Assembly (NCBI GenBank): GCA_030146295.1
Contig: JASLCD010000388.1
Coordinates: forward strand, 1 to 36,567
Direction of reading: 5' to 3'
DNA from: Chryseobacterium sp.
GTDB taxonomy: Bacteria > Bacteroidota > Bacteroidia > Flavobacteriales > Weeksellaceae
DNA: 36,567 bases
The translations under genes and the position numbers were made by a program. Position 1 is the stretch's first letter. Each line of letters begins with the position of its first letter. Of this stretch, positions 17,193-26,094 are shown piece after piece. A model generated the notes under the pieces. The model did not search any database, was not told the origin of the DNA, and saw nothing but the letters and a program-made list of their open reading frames with translations.

Positions 17193-18584
17193 TCAATCCA
17201 ACAGCACTCTGATCCCGAACTTCATATTAAAATGAAGCGGTTTCTCTTTATAAATGGTATTGGGAGCATTTTCTTCCTTGAAATGATATCCTATTCCCGG
17301 TTCTGCATAGATTCCGACTTTGTCTATGACCTTCAGCTGAAATCCTACTGCGGTGTTCACCGAAAACTGTAACGGTTTATGATCAAGACGTTCCTTCGTA
17401 CTCTCCTTTATTTCATCATTCACGACGTAGGTTGTTGTAACGCTTCCCGACACAGGTTTCTCCACGAGTGCCCCGCCTGTAATATATCCTGTAAATCTCC
17501 CTTTCTGAATGACATTATAATTGACCTGAACAGGAATTCCTATGTAATGAACTGTCTGGTCTCCTTTAATATAATTGTTATTCGTTCCTGAATGCAGCTC
17601 TGAAGCCAGCTTGGTATAGTTCAGCCCCGTTCCTATTCCCCACCTTTTTCCTAAGTTGTAGTAAAGAGATAATCCGAATGTAACGGGTACTTTATGCCTT
17701 ATTCTTGCTTCTACCGGCTGACTTTGATTTGCCAGGAATATTGCCGTCAGCGGATCATCATGATATTCAGAAGCGCTCCACACCTGCTCAACATTCATGG
17801 CTTTTCCTGTGATGGAAGCATACCCCGGAAATTGCTGTTCTGCGGAATTGGAAGCAACATTTCCTGTAAGCATACTGAGCATCCATGACTTTTTATCACG
17901 GGATTTTGCATGAGTCTGTTTTGTATTCTCAGCATAGCCTTCTTTTAATTCTTCCTGTTTGAAAAGAACCTCATCAGAAGTTTTCTCTGTAACTGTTTCT
18001 TTTACAGCATCATCAGCAGGAGATACTTTCCGGGCGATCTTATCCTCCTGATGAAAAGAATTTGCAGCTGTCGGAATTTTGATGATCTCCTGACTATTCC
18101 CTACTTCATTTTTTTCTTCATTATTAAAATATTTCTGTGCCGGCATTTTCTCCGGAGTTTCTGTATTCAATCTATTTTCAGCTAAAAAGGGTACGGTTCC
18201 CGGTTTCTCTTCATTGCTTGAAACACGTTCTGTTTCCAGAGGTTTTAAAGAATTTTCTGTCTTTCCTTTTCCCGCATCTGCCGGTTTCTGAGACAGGGTT
18301 TTGCCTGTATCACTCTGCGGCAGTATTTTCATCAGTAAAAAGAGTAATGCAATGGCAGCAGCAATGCCTCCGAGACGATAGAATAGGGATTTTTGTCCTG
18401 CACCGGTTCTCTTTTCCTTCTTACCTGCCCCACCTTCATGAACTTCAGGAATAAACCCGGGAATGCTGTTGTCTTCCTCCCCGGAGAATAGCTCCTCTTT
18501 GATGTCATCCCACAATCCTTCCGGAACGTCCTCTTCATGGTCATCCATTCTGCTTCGCAGGTTATTTAGCCATTCATTATTCAT
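17193..18584 (-). CDS. Sigma-linked membrane protein with OM-barrel-like C-terminus
   Basis: 463 residues. The acidic cytoplasmic N-terminus (1-65: DDHEEDVPEGLWDDIKEEL) is followed by one membrane helix (about 70-88, GGIAAAIALLFLLMKIL). A long Glu/Lys/Ser-rich linker (about 90-230) leads to a PorT/OMP_b-brl-like beta domain (about 280-463: PVTFGLSLYYNLGKRWGIG, GYITGGALVEKP, VGIYAEPGIGYHF, NMKFGIRVLLD). The start overlaps the ECF sigma factor stop by 8 nt, a position normally held by an anti-sigma factor. The N-terminal part probably binds the sigma factor, and the beta domain would sense the envelope. This is an inference; no zinc-finger or FecR motif is present. Confidence 0.8.
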   Translation of the reverse strand: MNNEWLNNLRSRMDDHEEDVPEGLWDDIKEELFSGEEDNSIPGFIPEVHEGGAGKKEKRTGAGQKSLFYRLGGIAAAIALLFLLMKILPQSDTGKTLSQKPADAGKGKTENSLKPLETERVSSNEEKPGTVPFLAENRLNTETPEKMPAQKYFNNEEKNEVGNSQEIIKIPTAANSFHQEDKIARKVSPADDAVKETVTEKTSDEVLFKQEELKEGYAENTKQTHAKSRDKKSWMLSMLTGNVASNSAEQQFPGYASITGKAMNVEQVWSASEYHDDPLTAIFLANQSQPVEARIRHKVPVTFGLSLYYNLGKRWGIGTGLNYTKLASELHSGTNNNYIKGDQTVHYIGIPVQVNYNVIQKGRFTGYITGGALVEKPVSGSVTTTYVVNDEIKESTKERLDHKPLQFSVNTAVGFQLKVIDKVGIYAEPGIGYHFKEENAPNTIYKEKPLHFNMKFGIRVLLD

Positions 18585-19143
18585 ATTGTGCTTTTTTTGA
18601 CATTTTAAATTCTTTTATTTTCTGAACAAGCAGTCCTTTTGCACGGTGAAACTGAGATGCAGAAGAGTTTTCTGCAATTCCCAGCAGTCCGGCAATCTCT
18701 TTATGGCTTTTTTTCTCAAATACATACAGGTTGAAAACAGCTCTGTATCCTTCAGGAAGAGATTTTATCATCATCATAATATCATCACGCGGAATTTCTT
18801 CAAAATCAGGTTCTTCTTCATTAGGAATATCCGGAAGATCATCTACTTCCACAACAGATTTAAAATCTCCTTTCTGTTTAATATGCTTCAAAGATTCATT
18901 GACCGTGATACGGGTCATCCAGGCTTTTAAAGAACCGGCTCCTCTGTATTCAAAAGATTCTATCGAACGGAACATTTTGATAAAACTGTTTTGAAGCACA
19001 TCATGAACATCTTCTTTCTCAGCCACATAACGGGAGCACACATAGGACAGATTTCCGGAATAAGCTCCAAAAAGCTCTTTCCAGGCAGCTTCCTCCTTCT
19101 TCAGGAGGTGCTTTACCAAAATCTGTTCTTTACTTTCTTCCAT
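18577..19143 (-). CDS. ECF-type RNA polymerase sigma-70 factor
   Basis: 188 residues. Region 2 (about 20-90) contains DVLQNSFIKMFRSIESFEYRG and LKAWMTRITVNESL. An acidic linker (about 100-115, PDIPNEEEPDFEEIP) precedes region 4 (about 120-180) with LPEGYRAVFNLYVFEKKSHK and EIAGLLGIAENSSASQFHRA, the -35-binding helix-turn-helix. Typical of the extracytoplasmic-function sigma factors that are abundant in Bacteroidota. It is translationally coupled to the membrane protein gene downstream. A TTG-N19-TATTTTTG promoter lies 47 nt upstream of the ATG, so the basal promoter looks like a housekeeping one. Confidence 0.93.
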   Translation of the reverse strand: MEESKEQILVKHLLKKEEAAWKELFGAYSGNLSYVCSRYVAEKEDVHDVLQNSFIKMFRSIESFEYRGAGSLKAWMTRITVNESLKHIKQKGDFKSVVEVDDLPDIPNEEEPDFEEIPRDDIMMMIKSLPEGYRAVFNLYVFEKKSHKEIAGLLGIAENSSASQFHRAKGLLVQKIKEFKMSKKAQYE

Positions 19144-19189
19144 ATATTACTTCGGCCGTACCCTGTGGGATATTTTTAAAACTGTCAGG

Positions 19190-19219
19190 CAAAAATAGAT
19201 TGCATCTTATCAAGCGCAA
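19190..19219 (-). promoter_or_regulatory. Promoter of the sigma factor operon
   Basis: Minus-strand TTG (19219-19217), 19-nt spacer, TATTTTTG (19197-19190): a full match to the Bacteroidota TTG-N19-TAnnTTTG consensus, 47 nt before the sigma factor ATG. The spacer coincides with the hairpin of the upstream gene's terminator. Confidence 0.6.
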
Positions 19220-19221
19220 TC
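19190..19221 (-). terminator. Terminator of the small lipoprotein gene, overlapping the next promoter
   Basis: GATTGC (19198-19203) pairs with GCAATC (19216-19221) around a 12-nt loop; on the minus strand the hairpin is followed by TATTTTTG. It lies 22 nt past the lipoprotein stop codon. Confidence 0.55.
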
Positions 19222-19243
19222 CATTTTTGGTCATATCTATTTA

Positions 19244-19822
19244 TTAATATTTTATACAGAATGGGAAATTATAATCAATCACCTCATAAGGTGCAACCAA
19301 TGTCCCATCTACTGTAATTTTTTCTGCTGTGAGTGCATATCTGAGGGTATGATCCAAACCTCCGTAATATCCTTTTTGCTTGGAGACAAATTCTACAACC
19401 GTCTTTTTATTAACGCCATCTACAGGAATCTGAAGTTCCATTGTTTTCGGGGCTAAAGTAAGTTCTATCACGTTATTTGCTGTATTGATCACTGCTGTGT
19501 ATTTAAGATCATATTTCACTTTTCCCATTGTTTTCAATGCTGCTTCTGCTTTTGCAGGGTTTTTCACCACAGTCTTTACAATTTCTTCTATCGGAAACTC
19601 AGCAAATGAGATGGTATCTTTTTTTACTTTAAATTCTTTTACTCCTTCTCTTTTGCTATTTCCCTGTACAATAATCAGTTTTCCTTTATAGTTTCCTTTT
19701 AAGTCATCCATTTTTACAGGAGGAATGTCCGGTCCGTCATTGTTACTGCATGAGGATACGGCAAATCCTACCAAAACCATTAAAACTGTTATAAAAAATC
19801 GGGGTACTGTCAATCTTTTCAT
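19244..19822 (-). CDS. Small exported lipoprotein, DUF4840-like
   Basis: 192 residues from the ATG at 19822. A start 24 nt further upstream would add MFNEKSNA before the natural n-region MKRLTVPRFF, so it is not preferred. Type II signal peptide with lipobox AVSSC, then SNNDGPD. The body has the short-repeat beta pattern DDLKGNYKGKLIIVQG and VKKDTISFAEFPIEEI, ending YEVIDYNFPFCIKY. This resembles the Bacteroidota DUF4840 family, but I am only moderately sure. Function is unknown; it probably sits in the outer membrane. It has its own terminator and is separate from the sigma operon. Confidence 0.75.
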   Translation of the reverse strand: MKRLTVPRFFITVLMVLVGFAVSSCSNNDGPDIPPVKMDDLKGNYKGKLIIVQGNSKREGVKEFKVKKDTISFAEFPIEEIVKTVVKNPAKAEAALKTMGKVKYDLKYTAVINTANNVIELTLAPKTMELQIPVDGVNKKTVVEFVSKQKGYYGGLDHTLRYALTAEKITVDGTLVAPYEVIDYNFPFCIKY

Positions 19823-20025
19823 TGCATTACTTTTTTCGTTAAACATTAATTATTTTCGAGTACTCATCTATATAAATCTCACTTTTCAAAAATCTTGCAT
19901 CTATTTTTGAAAAAAAGACAAAATTTTTCATAAACCTCTGATTTAATGAATATAAAATTTCACCACACCCCTGCAAATTTCGGACCTGATGTAAAAATTA
20001 CATTGTATTTACCTTCAGAAGTAAC

Positions 20026-20060
20026 AAAAAAGGAAGCTATATGATGTAGCTTCCTTTTAT
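20026..20060. terminator. Terminator of the RND efflux operon
   Basis: 10-bp stem AAGGAAGCTA / TAGCTTCCTT with a 7-nt loop, T-run on the minus strand and T-rich sequence on the plus strand too. It begins 18 nt beyond the TolC-like gene stop. Confidence 0.85.
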
Positions 20061-20077
20061 TATTTATCATTTCTATT

Positions 20078-21493
20078 TTATTGTACTCCGCCTCCAAGCG
20101 ATCTGTACAATTCTACTTCGGCATTTAATCTTTCAAGGGTTACATTAATAGCTTCCAGATCATTCTGAAGTTTATTGTTCTGAGCTGTAATTACTTCAAG
20201 ATAGGTTGCCATTCCACTTTTATATAGTTTCAGGGCATCATTGATTCCTTTATCAAGAATAGCTGTTCTCTGGTCCAAAAGCTGCAGTCTTTCTGAGGTG
20301 CCTTTAGACTTGGCCATGGCATCAGAGACTTCTCCAACGGCAGTCATTACAGATTGTTTAAAGTTGATGGCTGCTTTTTCCTGTTCAATCAATGCGGTCT
20401 CATAAGCTGTTTTCAGTTGTTTTTTCTGAAAAATCGGAGCTGCCAAGTTGGCTGCAATGGCTTTGGTAATAGACCCCGGAATATCAAACCATGAGCTGAA
20501 CTTATTGGAGTTTACTCCTATCTGCGGACTCAGGCTGATACTTGGATACATCGCTGCTTTTGCCAATCCCGTTTTTGAATTCAGACTGATCACGTTAAAT
20601 TCTGCCACCTTCAGATCCGGTCTTCGGCTCAGCAATTGGGCTGGTAATCCTTCTGACAGTTTATTTTCAGGAATCATTGTTTTAAGAGATCCTTCTCTTT
20701 CTACCTTCGCCGGATATTCTCCGCAAAGAATACTCAATGCATTTTCCTGGATGGCAATATTCTGCTTTGCTAGAGGAATCAACAGCTCCGCCGTCTTCTT
20801 TTGCGCTTCTGACTGCTGAACGGCCAATGAATTAATCTGTCCTGCTTTAAACCTCAGATTCATCATTTTAAGGGTACTGTCACTGAGTTCAATATTCTGC
20901 TCAGCAATTTTCAGCTGCTCATCAAGACTGATAAGATTATAATAGGCCTGTGCAACCTGCACTACGATTCTGCTTTTTATTGCATTCAGGTTTTCTTTCT
21001 GTCCGAAATATTCTGCCGCAGCAGATTCTTTCTGCATTTTAGCTTTTCCCCAGATATCTATTTCCCAGGAAAGCCGTAAAGCGGCACTAAAATCATCGAT
21101 GTATTTTGTTCCTACAAACTGTTCATTAAGAGAACCGTTCAGGGTATTCGTGGAAGCCCAGCTTCTATTAGCTCCGGCAGTAAGGTCCAGTGTCGGCATC
21201 AGACCCAGCTTTGCCTGTTTATAAACGAGATCCAGCTGTTCTATATTTTTCAGAGCAACATTCACTTCTGTATTTCTGGAAAGGGCTTTATCTATTAATC
21301 CTATCAGTTTAGGATCTTTGAAAAAAGTCTTCCATGGAAGTACTACCGTATCCCCTGTTACCTGTACAGATTCTTTATATGTTTCAGGAACCTGAAGATC
21401 TGTTCTTGTATATTTTTTTCCTACGGCACAAGACATCAGAAGAGATGCCATTGCGCCTGAAATAAGGAAATTCTTTATATTAAATATTCTCAT
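20078..21493 (-). CDS. TolC-family outer-membrane efflux lipoprotein (NodT/OprM type)
   Basis: 471 residues. Signal peptide with lipobox LLMSC (Cys22) followed by AVGKKY, the classical NodT-family start. Two outer-membrane-efflux repeats follow (about 60-250 and 270-465), with WKTFFKDPKLIGLIDKAL, ALRLSWEIDIWGKAK, LLSRRPDLKVAE and LYKSGMATYLEVITAQ. It forms the trimeric outer-membrane channel of the tripartite pump. Its start overlaps the pump gene stop by 14 nt, so the two are translationally coupled. It is the last gene of the adaptor-pump-channel operon. Confidence 0.95.
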   Translation of the reverse strand: MRIFNIKNFLISGAMASLLMSCAVGKKYTRTDLQVPETYKESVQVTGDTVVLPWKTFFKDPKLIGLIDKALSRNTEVNVALKNIEQLDLVYKQAKLGLMPTLDLTAGANRSWASTNTLNGSLNEQFVGTKYIDDFSAALRLSWEIDIWGKAKMQKESAAAEYFGQKENLNAIKSRIVVQVAQAYYNLISLDEQLKIAEQNIELSDSTLKMMNLRFKAGQINSLAVQQSEAQKKTAELLIPLAKQNIAIQENALSILCGEYPAKVEREGSLKTMIPENKLSEGLPAQLLSRRPDLKVAEFNVISLNSKTGLAKAAMYPSISLSPQIGVNSNKFSSWFDIPGSITKAIAANLAAPIFQKKQLKTAYETALIEQEKAAINFKQSVMTAVGEVSDAMAKSKGTSERLQLLDQRTAILDKGINDALKLYKSGMATYLEVITAQNNKLQNDLEAINVTLERLNAEVELYRSLGGGVQ

Positions 21494-24400
21494 TTGTCAA
21501 TTGATTTTCTATCGTGTTATATTTCTTCTTGGTAGAGAATTTCTCATCCAGATACTGAAAGAACATGTACAGTACAGGAATTACAAAAACACCTAAAACC
21601 ACTCCACTCAACATTCCCATTGCAGCACTTGTACTGATTGATTTGTTTCCTGAAGCCATACCTCCAGTAGAAATCATGAGCGGAATCATCCCTACAATAA
21701 AGGCCAATGATGTCATAATGATCGGTCGTAATCTGGCCTTTGCTCCTTCCAGTGCCGAATCCAGAATAGACAATCCTGATTTTCTCCTTTGTATGGCAAA
21801 TTCAACAATAAGAATAGCATTTTTCGCTAATAAGCCAATAAGCATGATCAGTCCTACCTGTACATAGATATTATTATCCAGTCCTATCGCTTTTATTCCC
21901 AAGAATGCTCCTACAATACCTGTCGGGATAGAAAGCATTACTGCAAGTGGGAGAATATAACTTTCATACTGTGCTGCCAATAGCAGATACACGAAGAGTA
22001 AACATAATCCAAAGATGGCAATCGTTTGATTTCCCGCAGATTTTTCTTCCAAACTCAAACCTGTCCATTCGTAGCTGTAATCAGACGGCAGCTTGCTTAA
22101 GGTCTGCTCCAGTTTACCCATCAGTTCCCCATTACTTACTCCCGGTTTTGGAGATACATTGATATTTAATGAGTTATAAAGATTGTAACGCTGAACGGAT
22201 TCCGGACCATAAACTTTTTTCAAAGTAATCAAGGTATTTACAGGTACCATATCTCCTTTTTCGTTCTTTACAAAAATATCATTGAAGGCCTGCTCATCCA
22301 TTCTGAAAACGCCGTCAGCTTTAATATTCACTCTGTAGAACTTCCCGAATCTTGAGAAATTCTGAGACTGATCTCCTGAGAAATACGTCTGAACTGTTCC
22401 CAACAGGTTTGAAATGCTTACACCCAGCTGTTTTGCTTTATCTTCATTCACTTCAAGTTCCATCTGAGGATAATCTGCTCTGAACATTGTGTAGGCAAAA
22501 GCCACTTCCGGAACCTGCATCAACTGGCCGATCAGCTCATCTGCTTTGGCTTTAAGAACCTGAGGATCTCTACCCATACGATCCTGAAGTACAATTTCAG
22601 CATCATTTGTCATTCCGTATCCTTCTACCGGAGGCATTCTGAAAGTCATTACGCTTCCTTCTTTGATCACTCCAAGTCTTTCATTAGCCATATCTACAAC
22701 TGCCTGGATATCCTGAACTTCCCCTCTTTCTTTCTTAGGTTTCAGTTTAACAAACCCCATGGCGTAAGCAGGTCCTGCACTGTTACTAAGCAGGTTGTAT
22801 CCTGTAATGGAGGTATTTTCCTTAACTGCATCTACGCCTTTTAAGATTTCATTGATCTTATTGGAAACCTCCGTGGTTTTTGTCAATGCTGTTCCTGGAG
22901 GCATACTTAGTGTATACATAAAGAACCCGTCATCTTCCATCGGCACAAAACTTTTTGGAGTAGTTGACATCAGCCATCCCGCAACACCAATGATTGCAAT
23001 AACCAATCCTCCTGCAATCCATTTACGTCCGATTAAAAATTTAACTCCTTTCGCATAACGGTTGGTCATATTATTAAAGCCTGCATTGAATGCTACCGCA
23101 AACCTCTGCCCGAATCCCTTTGCCTTCTCTCCTCCTTCTCCTGCATGGTTGTTTTTCAAAAACACAGCACATAAAGCCGGAGTTAAAGTCAATGCATTAA
23201 CAGCCGAAATAATAATTGCAATGGCCAGTGTATATGCAAACTGCTTATAGAATAATCCTGCTGATCCGGACATAAATCCGATAGGAATAAATACGGCAGA
23301 CATCACCAATGTAATGGAAATAACCGCTCCTGTAATCTCACTCATTGCTTTGTGAGTAGCATCTCTTCCTGAAAGATGGGTTCCCTCCATATTACTGTGA
23401 ACAGCTTCTACTACTACAATGGCATCATCCACAACAATACCGATGGCCAGTACAAGGGCAAAAAGTGTCAGCACATTGATTGTAAATCCTAATACCAGAA
23501 GGAAGAAGAAGGTACCGATAATGGCTACCGGAACTGCTACTGCCGGGATAATCGTAGATCTGAAATCCTGCAAAAAGATGAACACTACAATAAATACCAG
23601 TATAAATGCTTCTATCAGTGTAGATTTCACCTGTCCAGTAGCTTCATCCAATCTTTCTTTGGTACTCATTACTTTCGTATATTTGATACCCGGAGGGAAT
23701 GATTTTGACAGCTGGTCAAGGGCTTTGTTTACTCCTATTTCAATCTGGTTGGCATTGGATCCCGTAGTCTGCATAATAGCTACAGTAACTGCATTTTTAC
23801 CATTGGAAAGATTATCTCCGGTATTCGAAATGGCACCAAATTCTACGCGGGCTACATCTTTAAGTCTGATGACCTGGTTTCCGGTATTTTTAACAATAAT
23901 ATTCTCATACTGCTCAGGTTTATTTTTCTTCCCTTTATACCGGATTACATATTCTAAAGCGGCATCGGATTCTTCCCCCAGTTTACCAGGAGCAGATTCT
24001 AAACTGTGATCCGCAATCGCTCTGGAAACATCTGCCGGCTCCAGTCCGTAAGAAGACATTTTCTGAGGATTAAGCCATATTCTCATGGAATAATCCTTCA
24101 ATCCAAATACCATAGCCTGCCCTACTCCTTTTACCCTTTTCACCTGCGGAATAAGGTTAATATTCGCATAGTTCTGAAGGAAGGTTTCATCATATTGTTT
24201 ATTGTCTTCAGTATAAATATTGAAAATCAATACCATACTGTTCTGCTGTTTGGATGTAGTCAATCCCATTCTCACGACCTCCTGCGGAAGTATCGGAGTG
24301 GCCTGCTGTACTCTGTTTTGTACATTTACCGCTGCCTGATCAGCATTTACTCCCTGCTTAAATATGATGGAGATAGAAAATGTTCCGTCATTACTTGCGG

Positions 24401-24641
24401 TAGACTTCATATACTCCATATCTTCCACCCCGTTAATCTGTTCTTCGAGCGGAGTTACCACAGAACGGATTACAGTTTCACTGTTTCCTCCCGGATAAGA
24501 TCCTGAAACAGTGATGGTAGGCGGAGAGATATCCGGGAATCTGGTCACTGCCAGCTGGTTCAATCCTATTATCCCTAAAATGACTATAATAAGGGATATT
24601 ACCGTCGCCAGTACCGGACGGTCTATTATCTTTTTTAACAT
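21480..24641 (-). CDS. RND multidrug efflux permease, HAE1 family (AcrB/MexB type)
   Basis: 1053 residues, full family length. N-terminus MLKKIIDRPVLATVISLIIV is the first membrane helix; twelve helices in two halves with two large periplasmic loops are expected. Proton-relay residues are present: the Asp pair in GIVVDDAIVVVEAVHSN (helix 4) and the Lys in LIGLLAKNAILIVEFA (helix 10). RDATHKAMSEITGAVISITL is typical of drug exporters rather than CusA metal exporters, which have a Met-lined path. Proton-driven export of hydrophobic drugs or bile-like compounds is the likely role. It lies 29 nt downstream of the adaptor and overlaps the channel gene. Confidence 0.96.
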   Translation of the reverse strand: MLKKIIDRPVLATVISLIIVILGIIGLNQLAVTRFPDISPPTITVSGSYPGGNSETVIRSVVTPLEEQINGVEDMEYMKSTASNDGTFSISIIFKQGVNADQAAVNVQNRVQQATPILPQEVVRMGLTTSKQQNSMVLIFNIYTEDNKQYDETFLQNYANINLIPQVKRVKGVGQAMVFGLKDYSMRIWLNPQKMSSYGLEPADVSRAIADHSLESAPGKLGEESDAALEYVIRYKGKKNKPEQYENIIVKNTGNQVIRLKDVARVEFGAISNTGDNLSNGKNAVTVAIMQTTGSNANQIEIGVNKALDQLSKSFPPGIKYTKVMSTKERLDEATGQVKSTLIEAFILVFIVVFIFLQDFRSTIIPAVAVPVAIIGTFFFLLVLGFTINVLTLFALVLAIGIVVDDAIVVVEAVHSNMEGTHLSGRDATHKAMSEITGAVISITLVMSAVFIPIGFMSGSAGLFYKQFAYTLAIAIIISAVNALTLTPALCAVFLKNNHAGEGGEKAKGFGQRFAVAFNAGFNNMTNRYAKGVKFLIGRKWIAGGLVIAIIGVAGWLMSTTPKSFVPMEDDGFFMYTLSMPPGTALTKTTEVSNKINEILKGVDAVKENTSITGYNLLSNSAGPAYAMGFVKLKPKKERGEVQDIQAVVDMANERLGVIKEGSVMTFRMPPVEGYGMTNDAEIVLQDRMGRDPQVLKAKADELIGQLMQVPEVAFAYTMFRADYPQMELEVNEDKAKQLGVSISNLLGTVQTYFSGDQSQNFSRFGKFYRVNIKADGVFRMDEQAFNDIFVKNEKGDMVPVNTLITLKKVYGPESVQRYNLYNSLNINVSPKPGVSNGELMGKLEQTLSKLPSDYSYEWTGLSLEEKSAGNQTIAIFGLCLLFVYLLLAAQYESYILPLAVMLSIPTGIVGAFLGIKAIGLDNNIYVQVGLIMLIGLLAKNAILIVEFAIQRRKSGLSILDSALEGAKARLRPIIMTSLAFIVGMIPLMISTGGMASGNKSISTSAAMGMLSGVVLGVFVIPVLYMFFQYLDEKFSTKKKYNTIENQLTNENI

Positions 24642-24670
24642 TTTTGAATTTTCTAAGAATGGTTATACAA

Positions 24671-25789
24671 CTATTTCAAAGGAACTGTTTGAGCAACAAC
24701 CTGTGCTCCGTCTGTAAGGGCATCAATCCTGTTGATAGCGATCCTATCACCTGCATTCACTCCTTCTTTGATAAAGTAATCCTGAGATGTGCTTCCTGAA
24801 ACAGTAATCTGAGTCATTTTCACTTTATCCTTTCCACTCAGTTTATAAACAAAGAATCTGTCCTGAATGTCTTTCACGGATGCTTTCGGAACTCTGATTA
24901 CCCCGTTCAGTGCATTGTGAATCATTACTCTTGCTGTTCCTCCGGCTCTCAATAGTTTGTCAGGGTTCTGGAAAACAGCTTTCATCTGGATACTTCCGGT
25001 ATTTCTATCAAAATTCCCACTGGCATTTTCCAGTTTTCCTTTAAGTGTGTAAGTAGAGCCATCTGCCAGAATAAGCTCTACATCTTCGGTATTATTTCCT
25101 GCGGACGCTTTACTGTGAGCGATAAAATCAGCTTCATTCATTGAGAAATAAACATTCACACTGTTGATACTTGAAAGTGTCGTCAACGGAGATGCATCTG
25201 ATGGGCTGATAAGATTTCCAACTCTATTTGGAATTCTTCCGATGTATCCGCTCACAGGAGCTTTGATGTAGGTAAAGTTGGCATTAATCTTAGATGATCC
25301 TAGTGAGGATTGTGCCTGTGCTACCTGCGCCGAAGCTGCTTTATAGCTTGCCTGAGCTGTTTTCAGCTGCATATCAGAAACCACTTTCCCCTCTACAAGA
25401 GGTTTCAGTTTTTCTACTTCAAGCCTGGCTGTTTCCTGTGCCGCTATAGCTGATTTCAGTGCTGCTTCATTGGTATTTACCTGTTCATTGTATACTGATG
25501 GGTTTATTCTGAAAAGGGTCTGTCCTTTACTTACATATTGTCCTTCCTTGATATATACAGCCTCCAGATAACCGGTTACCTGTGCTTTAATATCTACATT
25601 GTCCTGCCCTTCTATACTTCCCGGGTATCCTGTGGACACGTCTGCATCACCAGATTTCACCTGGATAAAATCTGTAGGCAATGCCTGCTGCATCTGCTGG
25701 GCATTTTCCTGGCTGTTTCCGGAACCGCACGAGTACAGTATTGCTGCAACTGTAAGTGAGAGCACCAGATATCCTTTTCTGTAATTCAT
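24671..25789 (-). CDS. RND periplasmic adaptor (membrane fusion lipoprotein)
   Basis: 372 residues. Lipobox LYSC (Cys21), then a Gln-rich linker. The lipoyl/hairpin region runs from about 45 to 195: VDIKAQVTGYLEAVYIKEGQ, YVSKGQTLFRI, helical hairpin with Ala-rich NEAALKSAIAAQETARLEVE and ASYKAASAQVAQAQSSLGSS, then YIKAPVSGYIGRIPNRVGNL. The beta-barrel and membrane-proximal domains follow. It bridges pump and channel. First gene of the operon, facing a 305-bp divergent regulatory region with LytTR-type repeats. Candidate -7 sequence TTATTTTG (one mismatch) lies at 25817-25824 on the minus strand. Confidence 0.95.
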   Translation of the reverse strand: MNYRKGYLVLSLTVAAILYSCGSGNSQENAQQMQQALPTDFIQVKSGDADVSTGYPGSIEGQDNVDIKAQVTGYLEAVYIKEGQYVSKGQTLFRINPSVYNEQVNTNEAALKSAIAAQETARLEVEKLKPLVEGKVVSDMQLKTAQASYKAASAQVAQAQSSLGSSKINANFTYIKAPVSGYIGRIPNRVGNLISPSDASPLTTLSSINSVNVYFSMNEADFIAHSKASAGNNTEDVELILADGSTYTLKGKLENASGNFDRNTGSIQMKAVFQNPDKLLRAGGTARVMIHNALNGVIRVPKASVKDIQDRFFVYKLSGKDKVKMTQITVSGSTSQDYFIKEGVNAGDRIAINRIDALTDGAQVVAQTVPLK

Positions 25790-25858
25790 AATATGAGTTT
25801 TTAAATTTTACAGCAGCAAAATAACTTCATATCATAAGGAAATTCATTCAGAAGTTGG

Positions 25859-25889
25859 GTGAAGCGTAATTAATCGCATGTGAAACGTA
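25859..25889 (-). promoter_or_regulatory. Direct repeat TACGYTTCAC, 21-bp period: candidate LytTR site (pump side)
   Basis: Read on the minus strand, TACGTTTCAC (25889-25880) and TACGCTTCAC (25868-25859) agree in 9 of 10 bases and start exactly 21 bp apart. LytTR regulators such as AgrA and ComE bind direct repeats of about 9 bp separated by 12 bp. The site is about 35 bp upstream of the candidate adaptor -7 element and points toward the pump operon. Confidence 0.55.
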
Positions 25890-25908
25890 TGATAGTAAAA
25901 ATGAAAAG

Positions 25909-25922
25909 AAAACAGGTGTTTT
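25909..25922. promoter_or_regulatory. Inverted repeat AAAACA-GG-TGTTTT
   Basis: Perfect 6-bp arms with a 2-nt spacer, in the middle of the divergent pump/PorT-like promoter region. It resembles AAAACA-G-TGTTTT at 30027-30039 and the box at 32869. Possible operator; the binding protein is unknown. Confidence 0.35.
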
Positions 25923-25993
25923 CTCACTTAAAACTGATCAAAAAAGAGCTTTTTCGGTTGAATATTTCAAAAGTACGGTTGAGATTTAAATTT

Positions 25994-26025
25994 ATACGTT
26001 TCGCATTTAAAACTCAGCGTTCAGA
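25994..26025 (+). promoter_or_regulatory. Candidate LytTR site on the PorT-like side
   Basis: TACGTTTCGC at 25995-26004 and the weaker AGCGTTCAGA at 26016-26025 have their CGTT cores exactly 21 bp apart. The first half-site, read with its flank, matches 12 of 13 bases of the opposite-strand half-site ending at 25890. A near-consensus -7 TAATTTCG lies downstream at 26039-26046. Confidence 0.4.
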
Positions 26026-26094
26026 GGAACTGCCGGCATAATTTCGCAGTATCAAAAACAAAAAAAATAAGTTATTAATTTAAATTTTTATCAA

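Noticed and set aside
24006..24506. 166-codon plus-strand frame inside the RND pump gene
   Set aside because: Antisense shadow of a highly conserved gene; no domain, promoter or start signal.
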